Below, in pieces: positions 36,201 to 46,900 of a stretch of DNA of 64,000 nucleotides (its first letter is position 1; each line of letters starts with the position of its first letter). Origin of the DNA: Tubulanus polymorphus. Lineage: Eukaryota > Nemertea > Palaeonemertea > Tubulaniformes > Tubulanidae. The DNA lies in NCBI RefSeq assembly GCF_964204645.1, contig NC_134029.1, positions 23,826,450 through 23,890,449 of the forward strand, given 5' to 3'. The notes under the pieces were generated by a model. That model saw only the letters and a list, made by a program, of their open reading frames with translations, did no database searches and was not told where the DNA came from. Position numbers and translations under genes: made by a program.

Positions 36201-38832
36201 CAAAACCTGCCCTAGCAAATCCGTAGTGGAAACCAGAGTCCCGGGTTCAAATTTATGGTTAGAACAAAGTTATACAACGTCAATCTCATTGAAAAGCATT
36301 CGAAGTTTTTGGACGACGGAGCTTGGAAATTCTAGTCTGCCGATCTGGACAAGCCATGCGCATTTTTCTATTCGAATTATTTTGCCTCGTATTTCAACAG
36401 GAGGTATTGTACCTAGCGATACCTGTATCCAAAACACCAATATCCGATCATGAAGAATTTGTTATAATGGTGAAAAATACGAATGAAATTGACCACTGGC
36501 AAGAAATGCCATCGACATTGGAGAAATTTGAGCTAGCACCTGAGGATCAAGAGTTGTGTGATGTAAGATTTTCGGGATTTTGATTTTACTCGCTACTTTA
36601 TCTGCTGGAGTTCGTATGTGTTATTTGTTATTTGATGAATGCTTATAAAGATAAATGGACATTTTCTAGGACGAATTTTGCGTGCTAGCTGCCTTGAATA
36701 ACCTGCCCCTTTTAGCCGTACCAGTTGCTATTTGGAAACGTGAACTATTCATGGCGGAACCTTCAGGAAGCGTGTTCGATTCATCCGTAAATAAAGGAGT
36801 CAAAATCTCAGTACCCTCAAATTGTTTTGATTGTCCGACACCGATCACGATGCATGTATGTACTTCTCCTAGAGAATATAGATATTGTATTATTGAATAT
36901 TCTTTTCTTACTATTAAATATTTGCCTTGTAGGTGATTCCAGTCGATAGAACTATCAATCGTCTCACCCAGGAGAATATATGTATTTCACCAACTGTTAT
37001 TGTTCAAATCACAACTACATGTAACCGAGAAGTCCAATTCATTTTACCTTTCTTTCGTCCAGCAAGTGATACAGGTATATTTCTAATCTAACTGCTTATC
37101 ACTTGAATCTTATTATATACTTTTCATCTATAAACATGTATATATGTGTATATCCAGGAACCAACTTTCGGTATCCATTTTTACTCACGCGAAAAGAATG
37201 TGGTGAATGGATCGATGAGGTTTCTACCGCTGGAGTGACCGTCATCGCTGATTCGGTTACTATCAATCTGAAAGTGCCAAGTTCGTACGTAAACCGCCAA
37301 ATCTAAACGATATTGAATATGAAGATATATATTCGGTTTTTTAAAGGTTTCGTTACTAACAGAGGTTTCCATTACTGTTACAGCGTGACGTTTAGTTTCT
37401 TTGTTAAATGTCGTGATGGCGGCTCATGGGTATGTACGGAAATGCAGTACTCGTTCTGGGAATCTGCTTTTTTGGCTCGGGTAGGATTCAATTTTGCTAG
37501 GACGTATCATCGGCTCTATTCTATCGCCTTCGTTGTAAAGTCAAGGTTTCAGTTAGTTAGTTATCTGATGTTTTTAACGTATTGTCTCGCACTGATGATT
37601 CACCTTTCATACACAATTTGCTTCAATGCTGAGTTTTTATAGGAAAAGAAAAACATTCTAAAAAATGTTTATTTCATTTTAGTTCCGTGATGATAGAAAA
37701 GGACACCGTTTAGGTAAATGCACCATGCAGTGGCCGGTTGCACAGTTTTAGCTTAGATTTTAAGCCTGTCTAAGCCAAACTTTGTTTTATACCCAATCTA
37801 ACAACTTATGTCGAGTAGTCTAAGATCTGAGACACGTTTTGGACTTAGGTCACGACCGTACAACTGGACACAGTTTTCGAAAACGTCTAAATTAATACAG
37901 ATATGAGATTATATGTAAACGTTAAGGTATGAAATGATACAGTGAAATGTTTCAGATCCGGTAACGGCAGCATTTCTGGCGCATATCGGAAGTGATATTG
38001 GCTCATCGTGGCGTGAGATGGGTGTTTACCTTCAAGTCTCTCAAACGTTGCTGAACACGTTGAAAAGAAATAGAACGATGAACAATATGCAAAAAGCAAA
38101 TGCTGTCTTATCGAAGTGGCTCGGTACACAAGAGATGTCATCTGATAAAGTAAGCTCTGATGAATCGATTTCATACCATATACACAATACATTAGAAAAT
38201 CAAAGTAGAAATTTTTTTTCTAAAATGTATTTGTATTTATTTGCAGTTGACTAAATTGAGACAGAGTATGGAACTATGTCGAAGATATGACGTCATCGAA
38301 ACTATTGACCAATACTCGAGGGAATTCAAGAAAGTGACGATGAAAATGACCACTGGTTAGTGCCATCTTTGGGGTCTAAAATAAGGGAGTTATACGTCTC
38401 AATTATGCGCTATCACATTTTTCAGAATCCAATCTAACGAAATCAATAAATGCCGTCATAAAAAGTAAAAGGGTCACAGATAATTGGAGATTGCTAGCCG
38501 AAGGGCTAAACATTTCTGAAACATTCGTCAAATCTCTGGATGACGCTGTTCCGCCTATGGCCACGACAGAGAAATGCTTCGCCGTGTTGATAGAATGGAA
38601 AAATAATGACCCGACAGCTAATATCCATCAGTTACAACATCGTTTATCAAACATGGACTGTAAAACGATCAGCAGTAAGCATTCGCAGTAATATTTAATG
38701 AGGGTGAATCCACCACACAATATGATAAAAGCTATAAACTCATCAATCATTTATTACTGTGCTATTAAATTCATACGATGAAATGGAAATATTCATTCTA
38801 CTTTTGCAGACACTATGAACCGATTCACCTGA
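21280..38832 (+). CDS. Polycystin-1-like 11-TM protein with mucin-like N-terminus and predicted ZU5/death-domain tail
   Basis: Thirty-one exons stay in phase to a 2379-aa product: 21280-21300, 24210-24243, 24355-25415, 25763-25897, 26115-26202, 26400-26500, 26828-27067, 27145-27658, 27788-27909, 29990-30223, 30423-30593, 30763-30917, 31125-31915, 32516-32772, 33039-33213, 33573-33665, 33823-34395, 34712-35311, 35387-35475, 35566-35798, 35880-36063, 36401-36562, 36670-36855, 36933-37074, 37158-37284, 37384-37429, 37683-37713, 37956-38149, 38247-38355, 38426-38674, 38810-38832. Parts: signal peptide (MWTAIAMLIACFV), mucin repeats (20-370), GAIN-like region (about 375-790), TM1 (about 820-840), PLAT (851-958; WHDNTGKSPAW), TM2-5 (959-1200), TM6, the extracellular polycystin domain (LSNFDDIWNWL, RIGPARIRQSRV, YDGGGYVAEL), TM7-11, and a coiled coil (1820-1890). 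No LRR, PKD or lectin domain is seen. The family forms cation-channel subunits with PKD2 proteins. The exon 20-21 join decides whether the tail belongs here. Confidence 0.88.
21301..24209 (+). other. First intron of the polycystin-like gene
   Basis: A 2.9-kb intron between the start exon and the rest of the signal-peptide exon. It holds a hammerhead-like core at 24008-24040 (CTGAAGA, T, 6-bp stem GAGGTT/AACCTC, GAAAC). Otherwise it has no recognised feature. Confidence 0.6.
24448..25210 (+). repeat. In-frame mucin-like tandem repeats
   Basis: Seven 69-bp units encode a 23-residue repeat (HATTSATNTTVAANTTTAAP plus DTT), each with two N-X-T sequons and about ten Thr. Shorter imperfect 18-bp units (VAPTSS) follow from about 24957 to 25140, then Ser/Thr stretches. 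The array forms a stalk-like, heavily O- and N-glycosylatable region directly after the signal peptide. Copy number is likely to vary between alleles. Confidence 0.9.
27937..29187 (-). CDS. Intronless class A (rhodopsin-like) GPCR nested in a polycystin intron
   Basis: A 416-codon uninterrupted frame with seven hydrophobic segments. TM1 has GSVLNFLTIILL, TM2 LAVSDQLVVL (Asp 2.50), TM3 ends AIERFVSIRFP (ERF in place of DRY), TM6 has VLLVFPQAA (FxxP-like) and TM7 NFFIYIG in place of NPxxY. A basic C-terminal tail contains CFCC, a possible palmitoylation site. A Cys near TM3 (SRLGFYRECR) and one in ECL2 (HLTCDQ) could form the usual disulfide. It lies within the intron between 27909 and 29990, antisense to the host, and its stop is 28 bp from the host donor. 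The ligand is unknown. It is of the peptide/orphan type expanded in invertebrates, and the lack of introns suggests a retrocopy origin. Confidence 0.85.
   Translation of the reverse strand: MDNFTTITTTTRRIYRTVVKTPDYIIAFRRFTDFIYKYNRIFRYVFLLPPGSVLNFLTIILLIKCRRYQSVRYTFPYLITLAVSDQLVVLFELEKFPRHLKTFLVSRLGFYRECRTTFLTFAKHSKLCPSLYYFYKYFYYLPRRLFPSCIFSNLFYNQAISVSNYTVIVIAIERFVSIRFPFFHMKHFTVTRRKLAVGFVIFWAYFMNLDSAIIRNRVNLHKNRRYNETYDHLTCDQTMRYPNVWFRESLSAVKTFLQDIFPSVMIVILSVLTAVLRNKRSEMRAKRTDHHQSSASKTLLVVVIVYVLLVFPQAAVKCIYNLMSAIQPVLFRNHGISIGSISFPHFTFFLSNLWFELEKFLLTFRQFVFGINFFIYIGTLEVFRNQFIKLFTDCFCCKMKLKRQQNQMNQAESRIT
29750..29787 (+). other. Hammerhead-like core
   Basis: CTGATGA, T, stem GGC/GCC with a 13-base loop, GAAACG, then ttgtgatg. 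Same layout as the other cores in this window. It sits in the intron that also holds the nested GPCR. Confidence 0.45.
33311..33392. repeat. Foldback element in polycystin intron, copy 1
   Basis: Arms of about 25 bp (tttataggttaactagttta and its complement) around a centre containing gacgcacaatgaaaagctcg. Termini and centre match the element at 34509-34617. Confidence 0.65.
34509..34617. repeat. Foldback element in polycystin intron, copy 2, with hammerhead-like core
   Basis: Arms ataggttaactatttcat and complement surround a centre. On the minus strand (34562-34530) the centre reads CTGATGA, A, a short stem GCT/AGC, then GAAAGC. This is the same layout as the other cores but with A instead of T before the stem. 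Confidence 0.55.
35880..38832 (+). CDS. ZU5-like plus two death-domain block (C-terminal exons of the polycystin model, or a separate gene)
   Basis: Eleven exons, residues about 1896-2379 of the joined model. ZU5 signals: GSVFDSSVNKGVKISVPSN followed by ISPTVIVQ and REVQFILPF (about 2035-2120), then a UPA-like stretch. Death domain 1 (about 2190-2285) has SSWREMGVYLQVS and LSKWLGT. Death domain 2 (about 2290-2370) has DNWRLLAEGLNIS and VLIEWKNN. ZU5-UPA-death order is known from PIDD, UNC5 and ankyrins, where it mediates autoproteolysis or death-domain assembly. No HFS/HFT autoproteolysis motif was found. There is no in-frame ATG at the head of the first exon, the first being at about 35918. 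The phase and 81-bp gap to the polycystin exon are normal for this region, and the stop TGA is at 38830-38832. Confidence 0.72.
37728..37876. repeat. Degenerate palindromic element
   Basis: Ends ggccggttgcacagttttag and a partner like cgaccgtacaactggacaca. It is related to the 4153-4293 element and lies in an intron of the death-domain block. Confidence 0.5.
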
Positions 38833-38915
38833 TCAGAAGTCCATTCAGAGTTGTGATCAACCGCGCGTGATTTATTCCGTTAATTTGTATATTCAACATA
38901 TCTTTAGTTAGTTAA

Positions 38916-38921
38916 AATAAA
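38916..38921 (+). terminator. Poly(A) signal of the polycystin/death-domain gene
   Basis: AATAAA 84 bp after the stop codon at 38832. Confidence 0.65.
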
Positions 38922-38939
38922 TATCTTTTCAAACGAATT

Positions 38940-40980
38940 CTGTACAAGTTCAATATTCTTAGTTGTTGGCAGTTTGGCAACCTAAACACCGGACAAAACG
39001 GAGCAGATGTTAGAAAATTGCCAAGGCCGGCCGGGGTCTAGCGGATACGACCTCGGTGAGACCTGTTCGGATGCGGCCGCCGTTGGAAGCCGTTCTGGGC
39101 TCGGTGTTAGATATTTTAGAAGAAATCAACGCTTAACGATGCAATTTCCGGGAGTATGCGTGTCAAATAGGCTGGGACTGGTTTTTAGACTGGTCTACCT
39201 TTCAACCCCCTGGGCGCTTACTCGAATTGTTGAGTTTGCCCCCGGGTTAAAGGTACCGGTCAAAACCGGCCCCGGGTTTTTATCTCTCCTCCGCCCGTTC
39301 ACAAGTCTGGTAGATCTCAAGACTGTCCACTAGTTTCTGATTTTGACTAGTTTCTAAGTTGTGCACCGAGTTCCAGGTCAGTCACCCCTCATTATTGATA
39401 TTGACTGCAAGTCGCGGCCAGGGATGATGCCAGGCAAGCAATCTACTCACCGACCCCCAACCACCAGCAAAATCCGTCCTACCACCGACTCGACGCATGG
39501 TACCCTAGCCCTGTTCGTAAAAAGAAAAAATAAATTCTGTTTTTATTTTCGAAAGTTTTGCGGTATTAACGCCCCGCAAAATAATCGTGTCCGTGAATAT
39601 TGTTACGCTAGCTGTATTCGCATTCCGCGTCTGAATCCGCGTTTTTATCTGCAATAAGTAAAACATGGTTTTGGAATTTACGGACCGGACTATGAACCGG
39701 ACTGATCAAACATATCCTATGTAAATAGCAACAACATGATGACATTTGATTCGTGAACACACGTATCCCGCCACAACTACAGTTATTTAGACAAAACGGG
39801 TAATACAGCATGCTAGATGGCTGGCTCAATTTTAATAGTTAATAGAACTGCTTCTTGGGGTGCAAATCGCAAGTGTCATTTCCACCAGAAACTTTTTTAA
39901 GTCCCAACCAGTCCATCCACGGTTTCGCCCCCAAACAAAGTCCTTAATCTGTCAGTGGTTTAGTTTCACGATCGGATATTTTCACAAACCACATATAACC
40001 ACATTGGTATTAGCCCATCCGATTATAAAAAGCTTGCCACCAACGATTAGATAGCCTAACTATTTCGTCCCTATGCCCTGAATACGTCAGTCGTTGTTAC
40101 CGGTTCCCTGTTGTTTGTGAAACGACGGCTAGTAGGTACTGGGGCGAAATAGTCTAGTACCTAGCCGTCGTTCTACAAACAACCCGCAGGGAACCCGTAG
40201 CTTGTAGGGAACCCATAACAACGACCGGTATTCAGACTAACTCCTTTCCTGACACTGACAGGTGCTCTATTGAAAAACAGTATAATGGAAAGTGCAGCTT
40301 TTAACTTGACTTGTAAAGCTAGTTTGTTCAGTTGAACAGATTGTAGCTGAGTTGAAAAGTACAGAACACCGATGAATCCACAATTGCATTTGCGTGTTTG
40401 AATAACTAGTTCAGCATAGTTAAAAATCTTTGGCTTCCTGCTGTTCATTTCAAGTCACGAAGAGTCAAGAAAAGATTGATCTATGATATGAATAGTCACT
40501 ATAACCATTGATGAAACACTATAGGCCGTGTTGTAATGATATACATAGAGAATCTCACACTAATAAAATGAGAAAGATGAAGTCCGAAAAATTTCCTTTT
40601 TCAAGCTCTGCCCTAATAATTTATAATTGATTCGTCGTTTCGACTCTAACCTATTAGTCATCTTAACAAATCATCTTAACAAAAAATTAGTTCAGTTTTA
40701 AACGATGTTCAAACATCCGTGAGGGCCTATTCACCCTTACTTTTAGGACCGTGGGCTCAGTTTTACTTCTCTTAAAATAAAATCTAGATTAACGTAATTA
40801 ATGTGGTACTGGTACTGGAAATTGTTTTTTGTAAATCTTGGCCTAGGATTTGAGTTTGAACCTTCTATCATGAACACGTATTAACGGCCTGTCAAACATT
40901 CAAACCTGAGCGAATGCTTTATGTAATCGATACCTTAATCTATTATTTTTCTGATTCCGCAATATTTTGATAGACTTTGT
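38940..40980. other. Intergenic, repeats only
   Basis: Between the polycystin-type gene and the kinesin. It contains a GC-rich foldback (39169-39285, ggactggtttttagactggt with its partner aaggtaccggtcaaaaccgg) and a family B copy with a large palindrome (39965-40245). The last 300 bp would hold the kinesin promoter. No clear TATA or other element is assigned. Confidence 0.55.
39965..40245. repeat. Family B copy 3 joined to a larger palindrome
   Basis: 39965-40065 repeats the unit seen at 8.8-9.05 kb (ttttcacaaaccacatat ... cccatccgattataaaaagc). From about 40077 to 40240 a palindrome follows, with arms acgacggctagtaggtact / agtacctagccgtcgt and outer arms tgaatac..cgttgttaccgg and its partner. 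Confidence 0.65.
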
Positions 40981-40986
40981 AAGAAG

Positions 40987-43900
40987 ATGGCTACGAAATC
41001 CAGAGCTAAAAGGAAATCACGGGATTCATTGATACAGAACTCTACTGAGGATAGCGATGTTATAAGTGGTAAATGTGGCAAAAACCTCTTGATATATGAT
41101 ATGATGATATGATGTATCTATATGTGCTTTCTGTTTTTGTTAGGCACCAGAAATGAAGGCCTCGTTTCATCAGCAAGTAGTTTGATATCAGTACAAGAAG
41201 CTGAAGAGAACAATAAAACTGATAATGCACCAGTGAGTCAATCCATCATACCAAATATTCATAAAGACTACTTAATATGATGGTTAAACAAAATATCTCG
41301 GAGATTCTCCATCATTGGTAGATATGGCTATGTTCTCAAATTGGCAAAGCTTAAGCCTTTATTTTCAAAATCTCTGGGCTGGGACCCCCAGTTACGTTGA
41401 GTCTTCGGCCGGGATCAAAATTTGCCCTTAATAAGATCTCTATCTTCCATGTCAATGTGAAAAATACTATTAAAAATATTGTCTAGAAAATCCCTGGGTC
41501 TTCCCCCAGGTATCGAATTGGAACTTTGGGAATCTGAATCTGCACTTTGATCATGGTTGGGAAAATCAGTCTGTAAGATTTCCTGTTTTACTTTTGACAG
41601 AAAAATGCCGAAAAACTATCGAAAGAAGGGGCGAATGAGGCTGAAAAACGAGAAAGCCAATTACGAAAGCAGCAGCAGAGAAACGTAACGGAAAGTGTAG
41701 AACTATCGGAGACACCAAATACTTCTAAAACTATCATGGATGGTGAACGTTCAAAACCGAGCACGCCTATCGGTAGTAAGATTGACTTGTTGAGTGGATT
41801 GAGAAAAAATGTCGTCCATCCCGCCCCTGTTGGTAGCTCGGTTTCTTTGAAATCAGACGCAAACTCTAAATCAGGTATTGTAGATATTATCAGAGCTGTG
41901 GCAAGCTTATTTCACATACAATTATTTACATTGAATAAAAAATATAGTTTGAAGTAAATGAAATAAATGCAATATATGACAAGTAAGATTTGGAATGAAG
42001 TCACCTCTCACTACTTTAATGCAGTGATCCAGTTGTAATAGCACCAGGAATTATGTAAGATTATATATAGTCAACAGGTTGGCGCCATTTTCCTGGAAAT
42101 CGGGGAGATTTTTTCATTAGCAGTCGGGTAATAATCAGGGAATTTTGTAAAAAAAGTTTTAATCATGGAAAAGTCAGTGGAAAAGTCAGAAAAGTTTGTT
42201 GAGATTGCTAGATCATGCGTATCGTCGAATAGTTTCAGTTTATGTCTTATATATTTGACGGTGTTAATCGATCGGATTCTTAGCTGTTCAAGTCAACGTG
42301 CATAATAGGGGAATAGTCTGGGGAAAACAAGTCAAATAAATGGCCACCATGATTAAGTCAGTAATCATTTTAAGAAATACAATAGAAAAAGTCAATTTTT
42401 AAGAGAATTTAAGAAAAATAAATCTACTAGGCCCAGTTTCACAAAAAAGTTAAACTCTAATTTTTGTGTCATTTCATAGATTTGAGGAGTTTATTTTCGA
42501 CGCGATCGGAGACGGAATCGACGTTGATTCCTCGCGGTGGAGATCAACACGCGTACGTTCCGTATTTATACGCGAAGAAATGCGTCATCACGATTCTCGA
42601 TGATATGCAGAACATGAAGACAAAACACGTCGAAATTATCCGCGACATCGAAGGGAATTTTCGCACGATCGAGAAAGAATCGCAGGTAACGCATCAGTTT
42701 TAAAAACATTGTCTAATTAGAAAATATATTTTATTTAGAGTTTGATGTATAATAGATTGATAAATAGATTAGAAAATATATTTTAGCGTTTGATTTATAA
42801 TAGATTGATATGACCCTGTTGAATAAATTATGCAACTGTTAAAAACTGTTCAGATTGTCAAGATTGTAAAAGAATCTAAAAGCAATTCTACGGTTGTTGT
42901 AGCTAGGCCTTAGACTTTATAATTGATATTTACATATGTCCTCTAAAAACTAAATCAGAAAACTTCAATTTTCTTTCATCAGCAATTTAAACCTGATCTT
43001 TACTGAGAAAACTAAGAAAACAAGAAATTCTTACATATTGAACGTATTCTTGAGTTAATTCTCGTGATTTCTCTTGTAAGAACCAGAAATTTGAAAATAT
43101 CTGTTGCTACAAATTAAAACCCATTAACTGTTAAATTCTGTTAAAGTGGCTCGGCCAGTGTTCAATTGATTTTGTGAAATTTGGGCTTGCTTCAAAATCT
43201 AAACAAAATTCTAACCAGTGAGCTAAAAGGTAGCTCAGACGAGTTAATTCCTGCGATACGGTTCGGATTGCTCTTCAAATCTTAATCAATTAAATCTATT
43301 TTTCCGTAATAAATGAAGCGAAATATTTCACCGATTTCGCTATCCAATCTCTTAATCGCATCGGGATCGAGCTGCGCTTCGTTGTATAGTTGATTATACG
43401 TGTTGAGACAATAATTATTCTTCCAGTCGAATTCCCGGACACAACTTGCGTTACGTTGATTGAAGTCGCAGTGATTCGGGAAGGTTATCATGTTCGTTTC
43501 GATGTGAATGAGTTCTGGGTGAAATAACGCTACGCCGTACGGTAATTTCTCCGTATAATAAGCCTGTTCTTTCATATCGGCTTCGACCTGATTCGAGTCG
43601 CACGATCTGTATACGAGATCGATGAATCGCGATTGCGGCTTCGCGATGACGATTCCGTTGCTAAGATACTCGTCGTATTGCATTGCCATTGTTGTATCGT
43701 ACGTACGAAGCGCGGCGAATGATTTTAAAGTCATCACGTTCAAATCGACGTAAATACCGCCGTATTCGAATAGAACTTGCAAACCCATAAAGAACGCTCG
43801 ATCAACGGCGCGCAGCAGTTTCATTCCGAGAACTTCACGCGGCGTCTTTATCCGTTTAACTTTTAAATTCCGTATCCACAAAACCGTTTCCGACCACCAT

Positions 43901-46900
43901 TTCCCTCTGGGAGGTTCTTCGCACCAGAAATAGATCGTCTCCGGTTTATTGAACTTATACGCGCTTAAAACGCTTAAGAAATGAACGAAATGAAACTGTC
44001 GGTTACTGGAATCATTCGGCCACGTGTAATGCATTATGTTCGGCACGATGTATTGTTTATGCGGAGTTGGTTGATAGAAGTTGTAGTAGATCAGATGAAC
44101 GGCTTTGATTCGCTGTGACCTATACGCCGGATTTACGCTCCAGTTGATCACGTAAAAGATCCCAAAAACTGCACAGAATAGTCCGATATAATTCACCGCA
44201 TTTCGGTATCTTGTCCTCATCGTCAGCGTCGAATCCTTCATCTAGAAATAGTAATACACGCGGAAATGTGATATTTCACAACCTAATTTATGTTAAATGT
44301 GTAAGAACAACTAAAAAACTGATCCTGATAAAAGTTAAAATGAGAAAAATATGCTAACCTGTTTAAATCAGAGTTTAAAAACGAAATACCCGCTAAGTGC
44401 CTTTCAGGCGACAAAATAAGACAGGAAGTAGAAGATTATCGATATCCTCTCAACCTGATTACATATACATGACATATAGTAACTGATACTAACAGTGTAT
44501 TACACAATTGACATATATTGCCACATGTTGCATTCTAGGCTTCTAGTTTGGTCATCATTGTCATTTAATGAAATGAACCTATTGATTATGCTCATAGTGT
44601 TTATCATTACTGAGGCTTCTAGTTTGGTCATCATTGTCATTTAATGAAATGAACCTATTGATTATGCTCATAGTGTTTATCATTACTGTTTGAAGTGAAG
44701 TGGTGGTCTAGTCAGTTGATTTTACTCTTTTAAACAAAGCTATTCGTAATAATGCAGTCACAATAGAGAATGAGGTTTTAATCCAGGTACAGATTTGAAT
44801 TTTATCAGATAAAAGAATTTTAAAAAACTCACGGTTTCAGACATTTTAAGCTCCTCTGATGCATTCGAGAAGAAAAAGACTTGCTTTGAATTATTGAATA
44901 AGAGAAATTGATTTCAAGGAGTTTTTCCATTTTTTGTAGAACCAGTTTAATCAATTCATACTGAGTTTAAGACAACAATATGGCAAGAAGGTGACAACGT
45001 TCCGACAAGTAATCGAAGCTCACAGGACTGAATTGCTGAGAAAGGAACATTATTGGGATGAAGCTTTAATTGTAAGTAACTATATTTCTATTTCAATATC
45101 GGTTTCAGTTTACCAGTTGATAGTTGATGGAAAGATACGTTATCTTATGAGCAACTTATCATCGAGTGATCCTTTGGTCCGGTTCCATAAAAAGGTTAAT
45201 CTGGAATCAAATTTTTAAATTTCAACTTGAAGAAAAACGATACCAACTAAATCAAACATTTTAGTTTCTCACGGTGGGGAAGCTGAAATATCGACCTTAC
45301 GTATTTAAGGCAGATGAGCCGTGCTCAAATTAAACAACAGAAAAAAAAGAATATTTATGACTTTCGCTTATTCATGAATATTTTTTTAATCAGCAGACTG
45401 TTATGATGATAGAAGTAAGAATGTATTACCTTTCTTTATATTCGCACACAGAGTTTGAGTATGAGAAACAAAACGCTATTGGAGGAAAAACGCCGGTTGT
45501 TGCTGTACATACAATCACTTACTGCACGCGCGCTCATTGAAAAACAGGAGGCAGTCAATAGTTTAACGTCAGACATCGATGACAAAACTCAACAGCTGAA
45601 TAACGGTGTGTACTGTTACAGTTTTTGGATATACAGATTTTTGTTACGCTTTATGATTCAATTTCCTAATCACGATTGCATTATGTTAATTGAGATTGTT
45701 CTAAACGAAATGTTTCGTTATGTAACAAATGATTTTTTATCAGCGCTTGCCAGGTTCAACTTCGTTGTCGGATTCGATTTTGTGATTTCTATTTTTCAGT
45801 TTAATCCTGTTTAACCTACAGGATCTAGTTCCACAGTTGCTGAGTTAAAACGTGGAAAATGGACTCAAAGAGAAAACTCACACTCACAACTATGGAACTG
45901 GGTCCAGAAGCAATTCTTGTCATTAGTTTACTGAATTAGTTTGATAGCATCCCTGTATTGTTTAAAATATTTTGAATACATTCTTCTGCTGGTTTGATTT
46001 TTCTGGCAATATGGGGCACCACTGCTATATCTTGCGTGCTGAACTGAATAACTTTCCATTAGATAGCAGTTACAATTCATGAATTCTGAATTCAAATTTA
46101 AAACGTGCCCAATAACCAATTCTTTCCTCATGCATCTGATATACCGGTACAACTGCACTGTTGTAGTTAGAATATTATACAAACATTGCCATAATTTATT
46201 GATGCCATCTATTCTAGTTACACAATCATTAAAAGAACGTGATGAAGAACTTCTGGCAAAGAAAACTGAAATTGAAAATTTCACACGCGATAAAAAAGTA
46301 GGTATTTTTGCAATTCAATTTACTAGTAATGTAAGTGATCATTTTTCATTAGTTGTCAGCAAAATGAGGGTCTCAACTATGACTACATCGAATCAATGAA
46401 TTTCGTATCCACATACAACTAGACACATTTTTTTAAAGTATGGAAATTGTCCTTAAACGATAATCTAATTAAGTTTGATTTCTACATACATCGGTTGCAT
46501 ACATTTTTTAGTGGAAAGTCGTCATGTTTTGATTGCAATCTCTATAGATATTACAAGGTGAACTCGATGCTGAAAAGTCTGAAGTTGCCCGCTTGAAATC
46601 CGAGTTAAATGAAGCACTAAATGCAGTTACAGCAAACAAAGTAGAAGTTGTCTCTACGACAGCTGCTGTACCTGTTCCTGCTGATGTCGTAATTACTGCT
46701 AGCGATGAAGTAGATACTGGTGCTGCTGCACCTGCTGCACCTGCTCTGCCTGTAGATACAGGTGCCGCTGCACCTGCGTCCGTAGATACGGGTGAAATAA
46801 TCAAACCGGTTGAACTCGTACCTATACCGGCTGTTGCTCCGACGGTCGTGAAGGTTATCGACAATCATCAAATCGATGAGTTGACTCAACGCTTGGAAGA

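Noticed and set aside
39007-39333. 108-codon GC-rich ORF
   Set aside because: It overlaps a foldback element. The composition is due to the repeat and no protein family is recognised.
46508-46864. Ala/Thr/Ser-rich minus-strand ORF inside the kinesin
   Set aside because: Antisense of the Ala/Val/Pro-rich kinesin exon 8, which is in phase with its neighbours.
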